A DNA stretch of 64,000 nucleotides, taken from assembly GCA_907165275.2 (NCBI GenBank), contig OU015671.1, positions 7,781,001 through 7,845,000 on the forward strand, given 5' to 3'. The position numbers and the translations under genes are program-made. The notes below the pieces were generated by a model, which did not search any database, was not told the DNA's origin, and saw only the letters and a program-made list of their open reading frames with translations. The DNA is from Zygaena filipendulae (lineage: Eukaryota > Arthropoda > Insecta > Lepidoptera > Zygaenidae). Shown here piece by piece: positions 1 to 13,200 of this stretch. Within the stretch, counting starts at the first letter, position 1; every line of letters begins with the position of its first letter.

Positions 1-166
1 ATAGCGTATAATTAATAGCATTAATAGCAATTAATGTTAATTGGCATTTAAATTTAGTTATAATGAACGTAGTCATTTAATGAACGTCTCTGAGTGCGGA
101 GGTTTTGTTTTTAAAATCTTTACTTAAATTAAGTACCTATTCATTAAAACAACTCTGAGTGCAGCC
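1..166. mobile_element. fold-back MITE (family D), cut by the window edge
   Basis: AATGAACGTCTCTGAGTGCGG and the outer CTCTGAGTGCAGCC arm match the copy at 40533-40815; the left part lies outside the window. Confidence 0.7.
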
Positions 167-1129
167 ATTATTGTCGATAACCCTAAAGCGCGCAGAAACA
201 TTTTATTCAATATTATTCTTTAATAATATTTGTTAATTCGGGGTTAAAAAGTACCCTATGTCCTTTTCTATACTCTGTGAACGTGATCATAATGATCGAT
301 CAAATAGTTAAGGCGCAAAATCTTAATCTTATTATTATTTAGTTAGGATAACATGAAATTATAAGTAACATAATATAGAGAAATAAAATACATTATTATA
401 TGAAAAAAGGTACATCTAACACTAAAAAGAGTTATTTTTTTAGTGACGCGTCTGACTTTTTACAAAAACAACTAAGCTTTTTTGTATTTTGTTTCAGATA
501 TTTCGGTAACATGACAAAGAAAATGCTCACTTGACGAACATCTAAGAAGGTAAGAAAATGATTTTTAGTTTTATGTTTGTTACTAGTTATTTCCCGCAGC
601 TTCGCCAGCGAAATGTAAATGGATATCTAAAGGATGTCTTCAAAAATGTGTATTTACGCTATTCTACAGAAATACGTCCTCCCTACGTCATATTCTTCTA
701 TCAATTTTTTTTTAAATAAAGAATCTAAAAAGATAATATGTGTTTTTCATACCGCGAAGCGCTATTTTGTGCCCTATAATGAAACTCTTATTTAATAGGA
801 ATTTTCTTAAGAAAAATCCGGATGAAAAGTTGGTGAAATATTATGGTTTTTTAAAATATCGAAGTCGGTTCTGAGCTCTTCTTTTAAAGAAACACATAGC
901 TGTATATCAGGAATTTTGTAATACAACGTGAAAATGAAACGTAAGCGAAATGCGAGGGAAACACCTCGTAATACCTACCTATTGTATTTAAAATATTGAA
1001 ACCTTCCTTGGGTCAGCTGACAGCTGACTACTATAACTGAGCCCTTAGCCAAGTTGACAACCTACGGTCGCTAACGCATAGAAAACTAAGGAATTTGTTA
1101 GATCACGTAATAGACTTTGTAACTGTGTT
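167..1129. other. no recognised feature
   Basis: AT-rich DNA with no open frame, repeat match or gene signal that could be supported. Confidence 0.6.
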
Positions 1130-1196
1130 TTTTAAAATATGTTTTCTTACTGTGTGTGTGCAATAAAGCATATTTGATTTGATTTGATTTGACTTT
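1130..1196 (+). repeat. non-LTR retrotransposon 3' tail
   Basis: GTGTGTGCAATAAAGCATAT followed by TTTGATTTGATTTGATTTGA. AATAAA plus a TTTGA-repeat tail is typical of moth LINE 3' ends. Confidence 0.55.
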
Positions 1197-1245
1197 TGAT
1201 TGGACTATTTAGCGTGACCACGTGACATTTATTTATTTATTTATT

Positions 1246-1915
1246 CAAATTACAAGCACTTTACAGAATCTTCCAAAGCACCAGCGAGTACATACCTTCA
1301 CAGTTTAAATATAAAGTTATCATGGTAGAATAATTAATATTAAGTCAAATTAATCGGATTATCATAGTAAAATAAATAAAATTAAGTCGAATTAACAAAT
1401 TCACATCAGTATACTTATAACGATACGTTTCATAGTTTTCTATGTATTAACTACTGTAGCTTGGCTAAGGGGGCTGATCACCGAGTTATTCGCTTCCAAG
1501 CACAAACACCAAAGTAGATCGTACGTGTTGTATTGACCATGGTCATGTGTGGTTCATTCGATCGATTGTGACACAAAAATATTTGCCACTTTTTGCGACT
1601 TGGCTCAACAAATACTTATAACAAATAGATACTTATTCAAGAAATAAATAATAGTGAAAAATAAAACCCAATTAATGTAAAATCGGTTTAAAATTTTCGA
1701 TAATAATAATAAATAATTTATTTCAAGTAATTATGACTCAATATTATAGTTACTAACAATTTGGTCTTATTCTAAGTGTTAGTATTTTGAATTACCTACA
1801 TTTATTTGTTTAAAATTTAATTTCGCTGATAGGACTGTGTTTGATGCAGCAATGACAAATATAAGGACAATCAAACCTGTTTCCTATCATTTAAGACTCT
1901 ATCAGATCTTTGACA
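1246..1915. other. no recognised feature
   Basis: Follows a TTTA microsatellite (about 1221-1243). Nothing else recognised. Confidence 0.6.
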
Positions 1916-2018
1916 AATTTTTTCAAGGGTAATCTATATTGAAATGGAAAAATTCTAGTGTATAAAAGAAATTCATTAGAATTTTTCTATTTCAATATAG
2001 ATTACCCCTGAAAAAATT
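1916..2018. repeat. large hairpin, 42-nt arms
   Basis: GGGTAATCTATATTGAAAT on the left is answered by ATTTCAATATAGATTACCC on the right, extending outward to AATTTTTTCA and inward to AATTCTA, around a 19-nt loop. Confidence 0.85.
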
Positions 2019-2089
2019 GGGCACTTTCATTACGATTACGAAAGTTACAGGGAATCTTGCTTTTTTAAGTAGGTCCAAGTGTGGTCTTC

Positions 2090-2272
2090 CCGCAGAGCAA
2101 ATAAATTAATTAGAGAGGACATGACGTAGGCGGGGCAGGCGTGCCACCGTTGCAAAGGAAGTTAGATGCTTTCTTTAACTTGCTTTTCAAAAAATGTTCG
2201 GAGATTTAGTATGAAAACATTCATACTAAACTGATTTCCCTTCTATCTGTAATTTTCTGTTCTATGGGTCTT
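2090..2272. mobile_element. family E element, internally deleted
   Basis: GCAGAGCAAATAAATTAATT and GGCGGGGCAGGCGTGCCACC at the left, CCTTCTATCTGTAATTTTCT at the right, with the middle missing. Confidence 0.65.
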
Positions 2273-3154
2273 CCCTTCTTTTTTATTCTGTTCCGTTGAG
2301 TTTGATTAACGATTTGTACGAACGAAGATTCCATTGCAAAGGGTATGTATGGGTGACGGTATGTATGAATGAAATGTTGATGGGCAATTAGTAATTACGG
2401 ACCGTATACAGCGTATCAAGTTCGAGTAGCGTTTGTAAATACGGACCTATAGGTGAATGATACTGGAAATTACGTTCTAAATAGAAGAAATAATTGTGAA
2501 AGTATGCACCACTATTAGGCACGTAGTTCTTATCCCTTCAAGAATTACTTGCATAACGTTCAGTTGTAGGTATATAAAAATAAGTAGTTTTATTATAAGG
2601 AAAGATTTTATGTAAAAAGTGTGGATGATGTTTGAACTTTCGATAGATTTACGCAACTATAGGCACAAAAAAGTATTTTAAATTATTTTTGTTTATTTGT
2701 GTGAGAGTCAAGACTAAAGAAATACATAGGTACCTACTAGCAACTTTGTGGTAGGAAAGTCATAAGTGCTTTAAGGACTTGTATCCATATCCGTAAAATA
2801 CATTAAAAAAGAGTCATAAGTAGGTACTATTAATTTTTAAAATAAGAAAACCTTTTCACACTTAAAGTGTTCTGTCAACCGATATAAACCAGAGTTTATT
2901 ACGAAAACGAACAAAAAATAAATGATAGTTTTTGTATTACCTACTCGTAACATAAAAAATATACATTGCCGTTTAAAAAAATGTATCTGATATCTGAACA
3001 CTATAAAGTTAATGTTTGGTACGATGAGATTTAACGACGTCGGATGAAATACGACTGTAGATATCGAATGCGTTTAGTATTTTTATATCATTTTGAGCAC
3101 ACGTCAAAGTTCGTCAACATCACCTATAAACTTTTGCTCTGCTATATTTATTAA
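2273..3154. other. no recognised feature
   Basis: Unassigned AT-rich intergenic DNA. Confidence 0.6.
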
Positions 3155-3690
3155 CTAGTTGTGCCCCCGGCCGCGCGGTTTCACCCGCGTGAGTTTCGTA
3201 AAGGGGATGTGGACTACTTTTGAAAATCAAAATTCTAATCAGTCCGTCAGAAAATAAAAAAAAAACAATAGATACGTATTTTTTGCTTTTTTAAATAAAT
3301 TAAAATATACAGAGATAAAGCGCATCAAAGTTTAGGGTGAGGTGGTCGTGACGTACAAACTGACCATAAAAACTGCCAGAATAGTGACGTCACGCGAAAT
3401 TTCAACTCAATATATCGCCGTTATTTTTTTGATTACGTAAAAAAAGAAAAAATACGTGTCCAATATTTTTTAGTAATCTACAAGACGGACTAAAAAATAA
3501 AAATTAGTCAACATGCCCATTCCCACAGGAACAATTTTTTTTTTCAACAAATAAAAGTAGCCTAAGTTACCCCTTATAACATCAGCTATCTGCCAGTGAA
3601 AGTCCCGTTAAAACCGGTCCATCCGTTTCAGAGATTAGCCGGAACAAACAGACAGACAAACAGACAACAATAAAAAAAAACTTGTAAGCA
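3155..3690 (-). mobile_element. Helitron-like copy, interrupted by a family A MITE
   Basis: Starts ACTAGTTGTGCCCCCGG (reverse of the CTAG end) and continues after 3521 with TAACATCAGCTATCTGCCAG and GACAGACAAACAGAC. Confidence 0.75.
3203..3521 (+). mobile_element. family A MITE, nested in a Helitron-like copy
   Basis: Ends GGGATGT(T/G)GACTACTT and TAGTCAACATGCCCATT with inner AGTCCGTC inverted repeats. Normally there are two TGACGTCA sites; here the first is altered. Confidence 0.85.
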
Positions 3691-4035
3691 ATTACCGTAC
3701 CTACTTTTATATGCATTTAGTGAAAAGCTGTTAATTTTGAATTACAAACAGACACTTCGAATTTATTTATGTGTATCTATATAGATTTTAAATACTAGGA
3801 TTTTAGTTACAAAATCCATCTCATTATTTTTTATTGGTTTAGCCATGTGACTTTCCATAGGTACGGTTGTACCTATAGCGGAACCAGTACTATAAAGTAA
3901 ACTATCCCATTTACTGAGTTTTACCTTTATTATCATGTCTTTACTCTGTGAACATAATTTTTACTCTGACTCTGGATGTGTAGTAGGTAAAGTGTAATTA
4001 GTAATTACAATATTACAATATTAGTAATTATATGG

Positions 4036-4133
4036 TACAAAGCTCTACTTTGGGGCTTGGTGTACCGACACCAAGCCCCAAAGTAGAGCTTTGTAAAAAA
4101 AATATTACTATCGACACACACCGGTGTGTCGAT
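4036..4133. repeat. two successive perfect hairpins with ACCG loops
   Basis: 4036-4095: perfect 28-bp stem (TACAAAGCTCTACTTTGG..) with loop ACCG. 4110-4133: perfect 10-bp stem ATCGACACAC/GTGTGTCGAT, again with loop ACCG. An outer AATATTA/TAATATT pair flanks the second. Confidence 0.88.
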
Positions 4134-4159
4134 GTATGATAATATTTTTTTTTAATAAT

Positions 4160-4790
4160 ATCTATTTAAGGTTCTTAGGCTGAACAAGATTTAACAGGAT
4201 CTGTAAAACGATTACACTTTTGTGTGATATTCTGTAATTCTGTATAATACGGCAAAAAATGGAGTGTTTTATAAATTACTCTTTGGTTTTTACTTCAAAT
4301 TGTTTTATTTTGGTTATTTACGAAGCTTTTTTAACGATACAGTTATTATTTCTTACCTGATTAATATTCTACTTTCATAAACTTAAAACTTCATCGTCAT
4401 TACTTGTTATTGGCTGCTCACTTGTACCATCGTTACAGAGCAGTAGCATCGAATACAGACGTCGATGGTGTTTTGTGCACATAATCACACGTTGTTCGCA
4501 ACTCGGCTGCCTTCGCGGATCGCTGCTACACAATTATTTTATTATTAAAGTTGAATACTTTGTAGCTTAGTCCTTTTAAATGTGACTCTAATGTGCAGTT
4601 AGGAGGTCATTTCCTAGCGCGAAGTGCGAGCTTCACGTTTCCTTGTTCACCAATATCGAGTCGTTTGTTTGGTACATAATAATACAGTCAAAATGGGTGA
4701 ATGAAGTAACATGGAATTCGCACTGCGCTTTACAGAATGATCCATAGTCGTGTCGAGATTTTATTGCTTAGCGCTTACTGTTACTAATCT
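4160..4790. other. no recognised feature
   Basis: Unassigned; a GC-richer patch near 4500 has no open frame. Confidence 0.55.
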
Positions 4791-4794
4791 TTAC

Positions 4795-4908
4795 ATATAA
4801 AAACGAATTGCTGTTCGTTTGTCTCGCTAAAACTCGAGAATGGCTGGACCGATATTTTAAGAAGTAAATTCGAAACTCAAGCGGGTGAAACCGCGGAGCA
4901 CAGTTATA
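4795..4908 (+). mobile_element. Helitron-like remnant
   Basis: GGCTGGACCGATATTTT, then GCGGGTGAAACCGCGG and CACAGTTATAG, a decayed 3' end. Confidence 0.5.
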
Positions 4909-5523
4909 GCATTGACTAAAAGTGCGTAGTACGTGTATAGCAAGATTGTTAAACGGAACAGTTACAAGACACCATCGAGCACCTAAAAACTGAACATATA
5001 ATTAAAAAAAAATATATATTATTAGGTATATATATAGTTATTTTTTGTTATCAATCATACTTCTGTTTCAGTTATAATAATATATAGGTATACTTCGAGA
5101 TAATAAATTTTATTTTCACTCTACAGTTTACGGAAAAGATTTTTATATCATAGATATTACCTAAGTATATTTGATTTTTGGTAGATACCAATGTACTTTG
5201 GCAGTTTGAAAGAAGCAAACGCATTGAAAGAAGCATCTTACAAAGCTTTTAATACCGAGCGAAACGTAAAGCATCTGGACTGATAATTGATTTTAAAAAG
5301 AGTTCGATAAAAGAATTCAAACTATTTTCGCAGTTGCAATATTCATTTTGCAACAAGTACAAAATTTCAATTCCAATTAAAAAAATGCATCTGCTTCACA
5401 TCAAAATAAGCAATTTAACGAAATAGCTACGCTATAATATTAACTCAACGTGATACTAAATGTTACTTGAGAACAGATGATCGACCGGTCCCTCTTTTTA
5501 GGGATCAAACAGACTTATTAAAA

Positions 5524-6046
5524 ACTAGCTGTCCTGCGTGGTTTCACCCGTGATAATTTCGAAGTTCTCGCGCGAATTCCAGATTACAATATAGCCTATG
5601 TTACTCAGGGGTAATGTAGCTTTCTAATGGTGAAAGAATTTTTGAAATGGGCATGTTGACTAATTTTTATTTTTTAGTCCGTCTTGTAGATTATTCAAAA
5701 ATATTGGACATGTATTTTTTTTTTTACGTAATCAAAAAATAACGGTGATATATTGAGTTGAAATTTCGCGTGACGTCACTATTCTGACGCTTTGTATGGC
5801 GGTTTTATCGGTTAGTGACGTCACGACCCCCTCACCCTAAACTTTAATGCGCTTTATCTCTGTATAATTTAATTTATTGGAAAAAGCAAAAAATACGTGT
5901 CTATTGTTTTTTTTATTTTCTAACTGACGGACTAATTAGAATTTTGTTATTCAAAAGTAGTCCACATCCGTAATGGTCCAGTAGTTTTTGAGTTAAATCG
6001 TAACAAACAAAAAATCAAATCTTTCCTCTTTATAAGTAATATAAGT
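5524..6046 (-). mobile_element. Helitron-like copy, interrupted by a family A MITE
   Basis: ACTAGCTGTCCTGCGTGG start, CCTATGTTACTCAGGGG middle, resuming after 5969 with GGTCCAGTAGTTTTTGAG and CTTTCCTCTTTATAA. Confidence 0.7.
5647..5969 (-). mobile_element. family A MITE, nested in a Helitron-like copy
   Basis: Reverse-oriented copy beginning GGGCATGTTGACTAA and ending AAAGTAGTCCACATCC. Host sequence (GAATTTTTGAAAT and GGTCCAGTAG) resumes on both sides. Confidence 0.85.
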
Positions 6047-6049
6047 AGG

Positions 6050-7615
6050 TATCGTTAAGAAAAAGCAATTAACATTTATGAATGTACTGAACCCTATGTT
6101 GGTTAAATAACGACGTTCGCTTTAGATATTGGTTTGAAAGTAATGACCATTAAGTAACTACCTATTAATTACTTTTTGCTCTACTTTAACTCTTTACCAC
6201 TAGCAATATCAGAGTAAGTATGCAAATAACATATTTTTATGATTCAAATAAAGTTTAGTGCCTACAATTTTGATTGGAATTTTTAAGAAAACGATTTATG
6301 TCAATTATTACGATCGAAATGAGAAACCTCCTCCCGGTTTTGGAGTCGGTTAATAAAACAGCTTGAGAATGAGTTTCTTCAGTTTAAGGCTCGTGGTGTC
6401 GCCAACGACCTTGGGCGTTGAGGCGTGGCCTAATTTTCTCGCCCCCGCTACCCGCACCCAAACATCGCGCGATAATGTACGTAGGGTCAGTGGAACAGTT
6501 ATCGGCACTCCATCAAATCTATCATTATTTTAATTGATATTACATTGAGTCATGCAAATATTTTTATATTGTATTTTTTATGTTTTATTTTAATACTTTA
6601 ATAATGAAGGTAAATAATTATTGATGTTTATTTTTATTATATTGTAATTTTACTATAAAGGATTAATGATATCAAATTCGTAGTTAAATAGGTAGTTAAA
6701 TTAATTTATTATTTTACAATTTAGTACTTATTTAGTACAATTTAGTACCTATACACAAATTGATTTTTTTCTTTTCACATATTTAGTAGGTACTTATTTG
6801 GTACCTTTAGGTACCGAATTTATTTTTAATTTATATCGTCCCAGAAAAAAGTAGTAGACTAATCAAAATTTTCGCCGTAAGAAAACATATTTGCTGTAAG
6901 TAACAAAACACCAACTTTTCACCAGAAACATTTTTTTTATAAAATTGAAAATAAAGCAACTTTTTAACAAGAACTGACAGAATTATGATTTTTTTTGTAC
7001 ATAGTTTTGTTAAGTTAAGGGTGCGCTCCGCCAGATTATGCAGCTCTTATCCGATAGAGGCCGCGGACGGCGCCATAAAAGAGTTTTCTCAATTTACAGA
7101 GAATCACAAGGTTAAAAAATAGATTTTGATGATGGCTGCGAGAGGATGAGTGTTTAATACATCTTTAATTTAAAATGTTTATATGGCTTTACGCGCATTA
7201 TTATCAATATCAATTTTATCAATATTAATTTTATCAATTTCATATATCAATCTTTAATATATGTTAATTCTGGAATCGTCAGTAGGCTAATTTATGAGCT
7301 TTAGGGCCTCAAAAATGATCGTTTCACGACTCCATGCGCCTTAATCATATTTCTTATGCAGAATATCGGAGTGTTTCACTATATAGGTACCATAAATGAT
7401 ATAATTAATGGGCTACCGGTAACAACAGGCCGCCCCTTAAATGTAATTGTTGTTTTTATGGTTTAGATAGCATATTTTGATAAATCTGTGAAATGCAACT
7501 TGAGTTTCGCGCTGCCTTTTGAACGGATGATAAATGTACATATTACATAAGGGATTGAATTTAATGTTAAGATTTAACTTCGAGTTCATTATTTTGGTTG
7601 TTAATTTTTTTTTAT
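6050..7615. other. no recognised feature
   Basis: Unassigned AT-rich intergenic DNA. Confidence 0.6.
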
Positions 7616-7617
7616 TT

Positions 7618-7934
7618 CTTACTAATATTATAAATGCGAAGTAACTCTGTCTCTGTCTGTTATACTTTCACGCCTTAACGGCTCAACCGATCACTGAAAT
7701 TTTGCATACACATTGTCAGGGGTAGGACGGGGTAGGAAGAAGGATATAGGGTACTTTTATTCCGGAATTCCCTCGGGAACTCCGTAATTAACGCGGGGTG
7801 GAACTGCATAAAAATTTGCATAATACCTACACGTTGTCAGGGGTACAGGAAAGGATATATGTAGGGTAGTTTATTCCGGAGTTCCCACGGGATCTCCGAA
7901 AACAACGCAGGTGAAACCGCGGGGAACAGCTAGT
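7618..7934 (+). mobile_element. Lep1-type Helitron with duplicated 3' module
   Basis: 5' TACTAATATTATAAATGCG, two successive TTGTCAGGGGTA..GGATAT..GGTA modules, 3' ACAGCTAG. Confidence 0.85.
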
Positions 7935-8037
7935 TTATCCTGAAATTCCGTTACACGATTGGAACAAAACTTCCTTGATCGGCAAACGAGTAGATACCTA
8001 CCTAGTGTTTTGTTTGGTCAAATTTTCAACACATAAT

Positions 8038-8274
8038 TGGACACAGATAAGCAACATTATGTTAACCCACAAAATGAAGTTATTGATTTAGAACGATTTA
8101 CTGAGAGTTAGAGAATGTTTTTTAATTGTGTGTTTACCTTATTACATTGTTTAAATATGTAACTAAATATTGAACATACAAAATTTGACACAAAATGGCG
8201 CTATAATTTTAAAACTTAAATTTAATCAAAATTTCTCCAGTGTGAGTTAACACACTATTGCTTATCTATGTCCA
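8038..8274 (+). mobile_element. 237-bp MITE (family B)
   Basis: Ends TGGACACAGATAAGC and GCTTATCTATGTCCA with inner GTTAACCCACA inverted repeats. Four copies here all measure 235-237 bp. Confidence 0.85.
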
Positions 8275-8675
8275 ATTATGAATGTCACGTGACATCCGAA
8301 AACAAAAGCAATGGCTTAATAGAGCGAGGTATCCTTTCGTTAGCTTATATATATATATTAGGATATTAGGATAACAAACCGGACCTTTCGGGGACGGCCG
8401 CCCCGGTTTATGGCGCCAAACAAAATAGCTGTGTTGCCATTAGAAAGTCGCTCCCCTCGGTGGAGGGTGAAAGGGTGGAAACACCACCTTTTTATGTCGT
8501 GATTCCGAACACGCGACCTCTGGCTTTAATGTGTTTTTTTTTTTCATCCACCTCTAAATATAGTGGCAAACTTCTAATGGTAGAATGATTAATAGCGGTA
8601 GATGTATATCAGCAGCGAACCGGTCGAGGGTTTAAAGCTTGTTGTGTGTCATTTGAACACTTTCTAAAATATACC

Positions 8676-8945
8676 TACTAGCTGTGCCCCGCGGTTTCAA
8701 ACGCACGAGTTTCGATATTACCGCAGGAACTCCAGAGTAGCATAATTTACTCCTTATAACATCAGCTATTAGCGGTGAAAGCCCCGTCAAAATTAGTCCA
8801 ACCGTTTCGGAGATTCACCCGCGTGAGTTTCGGGACCTTTGCGGACGCAGGCAAAACAACCCCACAAAGTTTCTTCACAATTGGACCAATGGTTTAGAAA
8901 CGCATAGAGGACAAACATACAAACATTCATTTTTATTATAAAGAT
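8676..8945 (-). mobile_element. Helitron-like chimera of two subfamilies
   Basis: ACTAGCTGTGCCCCGCGG start, then a second TTCACCCGCGTGAGTTTC module at 8813. Confidence 0.7.
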
Positions 8946-9028
8946 TCATTTACACTAGTAACGTCCCCAACTTGGCAAAGTCTTATAAGTTTTTTTTATA
9001 ATGAACCGATTGCCACAACAAATTTTAT

Positions 9029-9352
9029 ACTAGCTGCGCCCCGCGTTTTCACCCGCACAAGGTTCGGGATTCCCGCAGGAACTCCAAAGTAGCCTAATTT
9101 AAATAACATAAGCTAATTCCCAGCAAAAGTTCCGTCAAAATCGGTCCAGCCGTTTTGGTGATTAGCTGTCCCCCGCGTTAATTTCGGAGTTCCCGCGGGA
9201 ATTCTGGGATAATTAAGTACCCTATGTCCTTCTCTGTACCCTCGACAACGTGTATGCAAATTCTCATGACGATCGGTTAAGCTGTTAAGGCGTGAAGGCG
9301 TAACAGACAGACAGACGGACAGAGAGAGGTACTTTCACATTTAAGTAGGGGT
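9029..9352 (-). mobile_element. Helitron-like chimera of two subfamilies
   Basis: ACTAGCTGCGCCCCGCG start and a second GATTAGCTGTCCCCCGCG at 9160; ends in GTTACGCC reverse and GACAGACAGAC. Confidence 0.75.
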
Positions 9353-9833
9353 TATAGTAGTAGGTAGTCGATCTCTCACAGTTTCATTCGTTTTGATTTC
9401 GTATAGTGGGAATTATAATGAAACCGTTATTTGGAATTTTCGAAGCACACAAAGGAAAAATACATCTGAAAAAAATTACAAAGTCACCTAACATAATATA
9501 CTTCGATAAACTAATATTGTATTCCCTTGTTTTTTTACCCAACCACAACATGGGTTACTATGGCAACCAACTCGACAACAATACCCCACAATACGTATTG
9601 TATTGCTTGGCAATAGAAAAACACCATCATGTACCTACATTAATCATTTTAAAAACTGTTTTCCTACTGTCAGAAGGGATTATATATATTTGGATTAAAA
9701 TGCATGTACCGAAGTAGTTATATTATGTTTGCCTTGTAGGTACTTTCCCTTATTAATTGCAATAGGAGTTTATTAGTAAGTAATTATAAAGAGAAAATAT
9801 ATTATGATTTTTGTGTGTTTTATCCCTAGTCTC

Positions 9834-9985
9834 TACTGTAATATTATAAATGCGAAAGTAACTCTTGTCTGTCTATCTGTTACGCTTTCACGCCTTAACG
9901 GCTCAACCGATCATATGAAATTTTGGATACACGTTGTCAGGGGTACAGAAAAGGATATAGACTACTTGTAATCCCAGAATTGATG
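9834..9985 (+). mobile_element. Lep1-type Helitron, 5' part
   Basis: TAATATTATAAATGCGAAAG through TTGTCAGGGGTACAG; the 3' hairpin is missing. Confidence 0.75.
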
Positions 9986-10079
9986 GGACTAAAACAAACT
10001 TTACCGGCGGGAAGAAGTGAAGAAGACAAGTACCTTTATCACTTAACGCACCCAGCTCGAACAGATATTATTATTTTAT

Positions 10080-10257
10080 ACTAGCTGTACCCACATTAAT
10101 TTCGAAGTTCCTGCGGGAATTCCGGCATCAAAAGTACACTTTATTCTTCTCTGTTCCCTGATAACATGTATGCAAAATTTCATGTCGATCGGTAGCGTAG
10201 TTGAGCTGTGAAAGCATAACAAACAAGTAAACACACATTCGCATTAGTAAGGATATT
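10080..10257 (-). mobile_element. Lep1-type Helitron
   Basis: ACTAGCTGTACCCACATTAA start, TTCATGTCGATCGGTAG middle, CGCATTAGTAAGGATA end. Confidence 0.75.
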
Positions 10258-10259
10258 AT

Positions 10260-13200
10260 GTCACTGTAATAACGGAATTGTGATATTACAGTTCCTTTTA
10301 ATTTTTTCACAATACCATCGGTTCTAACTTCCATCAATAGAACTTCACAAATAATGTTGTATATCGATCTATTTTTTTCTTTTTAATTAATTTAAAAGCG
10401 TCGATGACGCATTCTATACCTGCTGTAACGTTTAAAATAGGGTGGGCTTTGACGCCATATCGATTTTAGTACAGTCATGAAGTGTATACACTGATACTTG
10501 AAATTAGTTACGCATTCGTTTTTTATGAATTTGTTTTTATATTTCACGAAAACACGACATGTTAGGCTGATTTTCTCCCAACATTTTTTAACAAAGAACT
10601 CAAAACTGAATAAAAATAATGTAACAAGTGACAAAACGGCAAGTTATTGCTGACAAAAAAATATTATATTGTCAAAAAATAGTCATCTGTAGTATCAGGT
10701 TACTCACAATAGGGAATTTTAGTGTAAATTTTTTATTATTATTTTATAAACGTTTATGTATTAGTAGTATAATAGCATTATTCTTTTACAAATATCTTTT
10801 GTACTTTCAGAGATATGACTCTTTAAAAGTTTAAGTTAGACAAAGAAAGCGCTACAGTCATAGTGACATCACTCGGCATATAGACTGGAGCCCTACAACC
10901 GCCATACAAAATTCCGCTTCAGAAAGAGACAGACATAGTCAAAATTAAACAGTTTATAACAATTTCTTTTTTTGAACGAATCTATTGATTTTTTCGTTTA
11001 TGTTATGCTTTTCCATGATATTTTCGAGAGTAGGTAATTATTGGATAACAACATTTCAACAACAGTAAAATAGCCTATTGCAAAAGTGTACGAAGAGAAA
11101 CTCCTCACGGAGAAACGTCTGGGTAGTAACCTAGTAGCTGAACTTATTTATTTATAAAGCAAAAAAAATACTTAATTTTAAAAACTATTAACCATAGGTA
11201 TACTAAAGTATATCCTTGCCATCTCTATGTCCTTGCGCCCTAGTTGTAGAATTTGCTACTTGCCAATTTCGATATATGAATTTATTATTAAATTATAAAA
11301 GTCTTTTTTATCGAATTTTTCATTGGTTTCAGGATCCGTGGAAAAAATTATTCGTGCACATATGCGGTAAGTTTTGTGTATCTATTTGTAGTTTAGCTAC
11401 TTACTTGTAACTATTGTGATAATTGTTTCTTTAAGACTTTACTCCAGTAAATTTTAGGTACATGCGTTTTTCCACTGAGGGCCTACCGATCGATGGCTGG
11501 ATCGATTATGTATCAAAGGTCATTAAAAAAAATAATAGATATTTATGACAAAATTGTGACGAAAAATTATGTAGGTACTATGGTGATGTCCGTGTATTAT
11601 TAATCAATTCAGGATTTAAAGTTTTGTACCCCGATTATCTAACGTATTAATGACGTAGGTGCGTATTCGTTAATAGGTAAACCATTTATGATACAATATT
11701 GGGATAAGTTTACGGTTTTTTTTTCGCCCGCACTGGCAATGTTTCCTTGTATTTTCCCAAGGAAGTCGAATCTTAGGACGGCATTTTGTGTATGTTTAAA
11801 ATCTGCCTATGCACATTTTTGCAATCAAAACATACGTTCATTAGTTTATTTGAAATTTTAGATACATCCATACAGGATTTTTTTTTTATAATAATTCATA
11901 TTTTCCAAGGGAACTGGTAAAACACTAAGGACACTATTACACTAGAGTGCGGCAACGTTATGTTACAATAACTCCGGTGATATTCCGTAATTTGTGGTCA
12001 CCCGCAAATTTCCGTATCGCGCCCGCATTCTCAGTGCAAAACGATCGATTTGAAGTGCGAAGTTAGAATAATTTGACATTAAGTAGGTATAACGGCTGAA
12101 TTGAAGATATATACCTGTATAGGTAGGTACGTATCTGAATGCATTTTGACCGCTGTATATAGCAACTTTGAAATTTTGGAAAACTTGCTCTATTTATTTT
12201 TATTAGTTTAGATGTAAAATGAAACTTTTAAATAAATTTACACCATTAAACTTTAAATTTATTGAAAATAGTTTTAATACAGCGCGGGTGTGCCGTGTAG
12301 CTCTTGAAATTTCGTAGATAGGTCACCTCAGAACTAATGCAGTCGAATAACTTATATAATAGTTTAATCATATTAGTGTATATTTTTTTAATGGGGTGTA
12401 TCATGTTTTTGGTCAATTCAACACGTTGTATACATATAGATTATAGATTTGTTATGTGCTGCTGACATTGACATGAAGAGTACAATGCCCACGCTGTTCC
12501 TTGGCACTGGGAGAATTCACAGGAGTTTGTTTGCATACCCGTGAATTTCCTGATGCCTCAGTTCAGTGTGGTTACCCTGCGTCGTACCACCACGAACATT
12601 AAGAAGACTGAAGAAACACAATTTTTCAACGGACTGTAAAGAAGATGGATGTTCTCAATATCTCTGTAATTTTTTTAAGTAAATTACGACTTCGGCGATA
12701 TCTTCGGCAATTGTGCACCGATTTTTATAGATTTTTCAACAATTACTGAGGTACTTTCGTTTGTTTGATTAATAACCAGACTGGCAGGTAAAGTCCTAGG
12801 CTGGTATTATATACAAATTTTTTGTTAACAACTTTCTTATTGAAATTTGAAGGCCTACCAGCATTTGTGTTATTTTAATCGAAATGTCCACTGCAACCTT
12901 GCAAATTACACGTTGTACTGTACATATGTGAGTCAGAACTTATAATGGACGAAACGATGTAAATAAGTTTATGGTAAGATTGTTAAACGCGTAAACGGCT
13001 GGACCAATTTCGCTAATTCTTTTTCTGTTGTGTTTGTTATTGTAAGGAGAAGAAGAATATGAGAGAATTTTGGAGAGTTTTCTATTAAAAATAAGTCTTC
13101 TTCATTCATTTTTCAGCCGCGCTGCTAGTCTGGCTGAGCAAAAATTAAGTAAATATGTACCTACAGGAAAATAATTTTGATATCCATTAAGGATATTTTT

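Noticed and set aside
4036..4095. microRNA precursor
   Set aside because: A perfect 28-bp stem with a 4-nt loop is too short and too perfect for a typical animal pre-miRNA; a fold-back repeat is more likely.
9406..9717. 103-codon open frame on the plus strand
   Set aside because: AT-driven composition, no domain, no splice context, and located beside Helitron copies.
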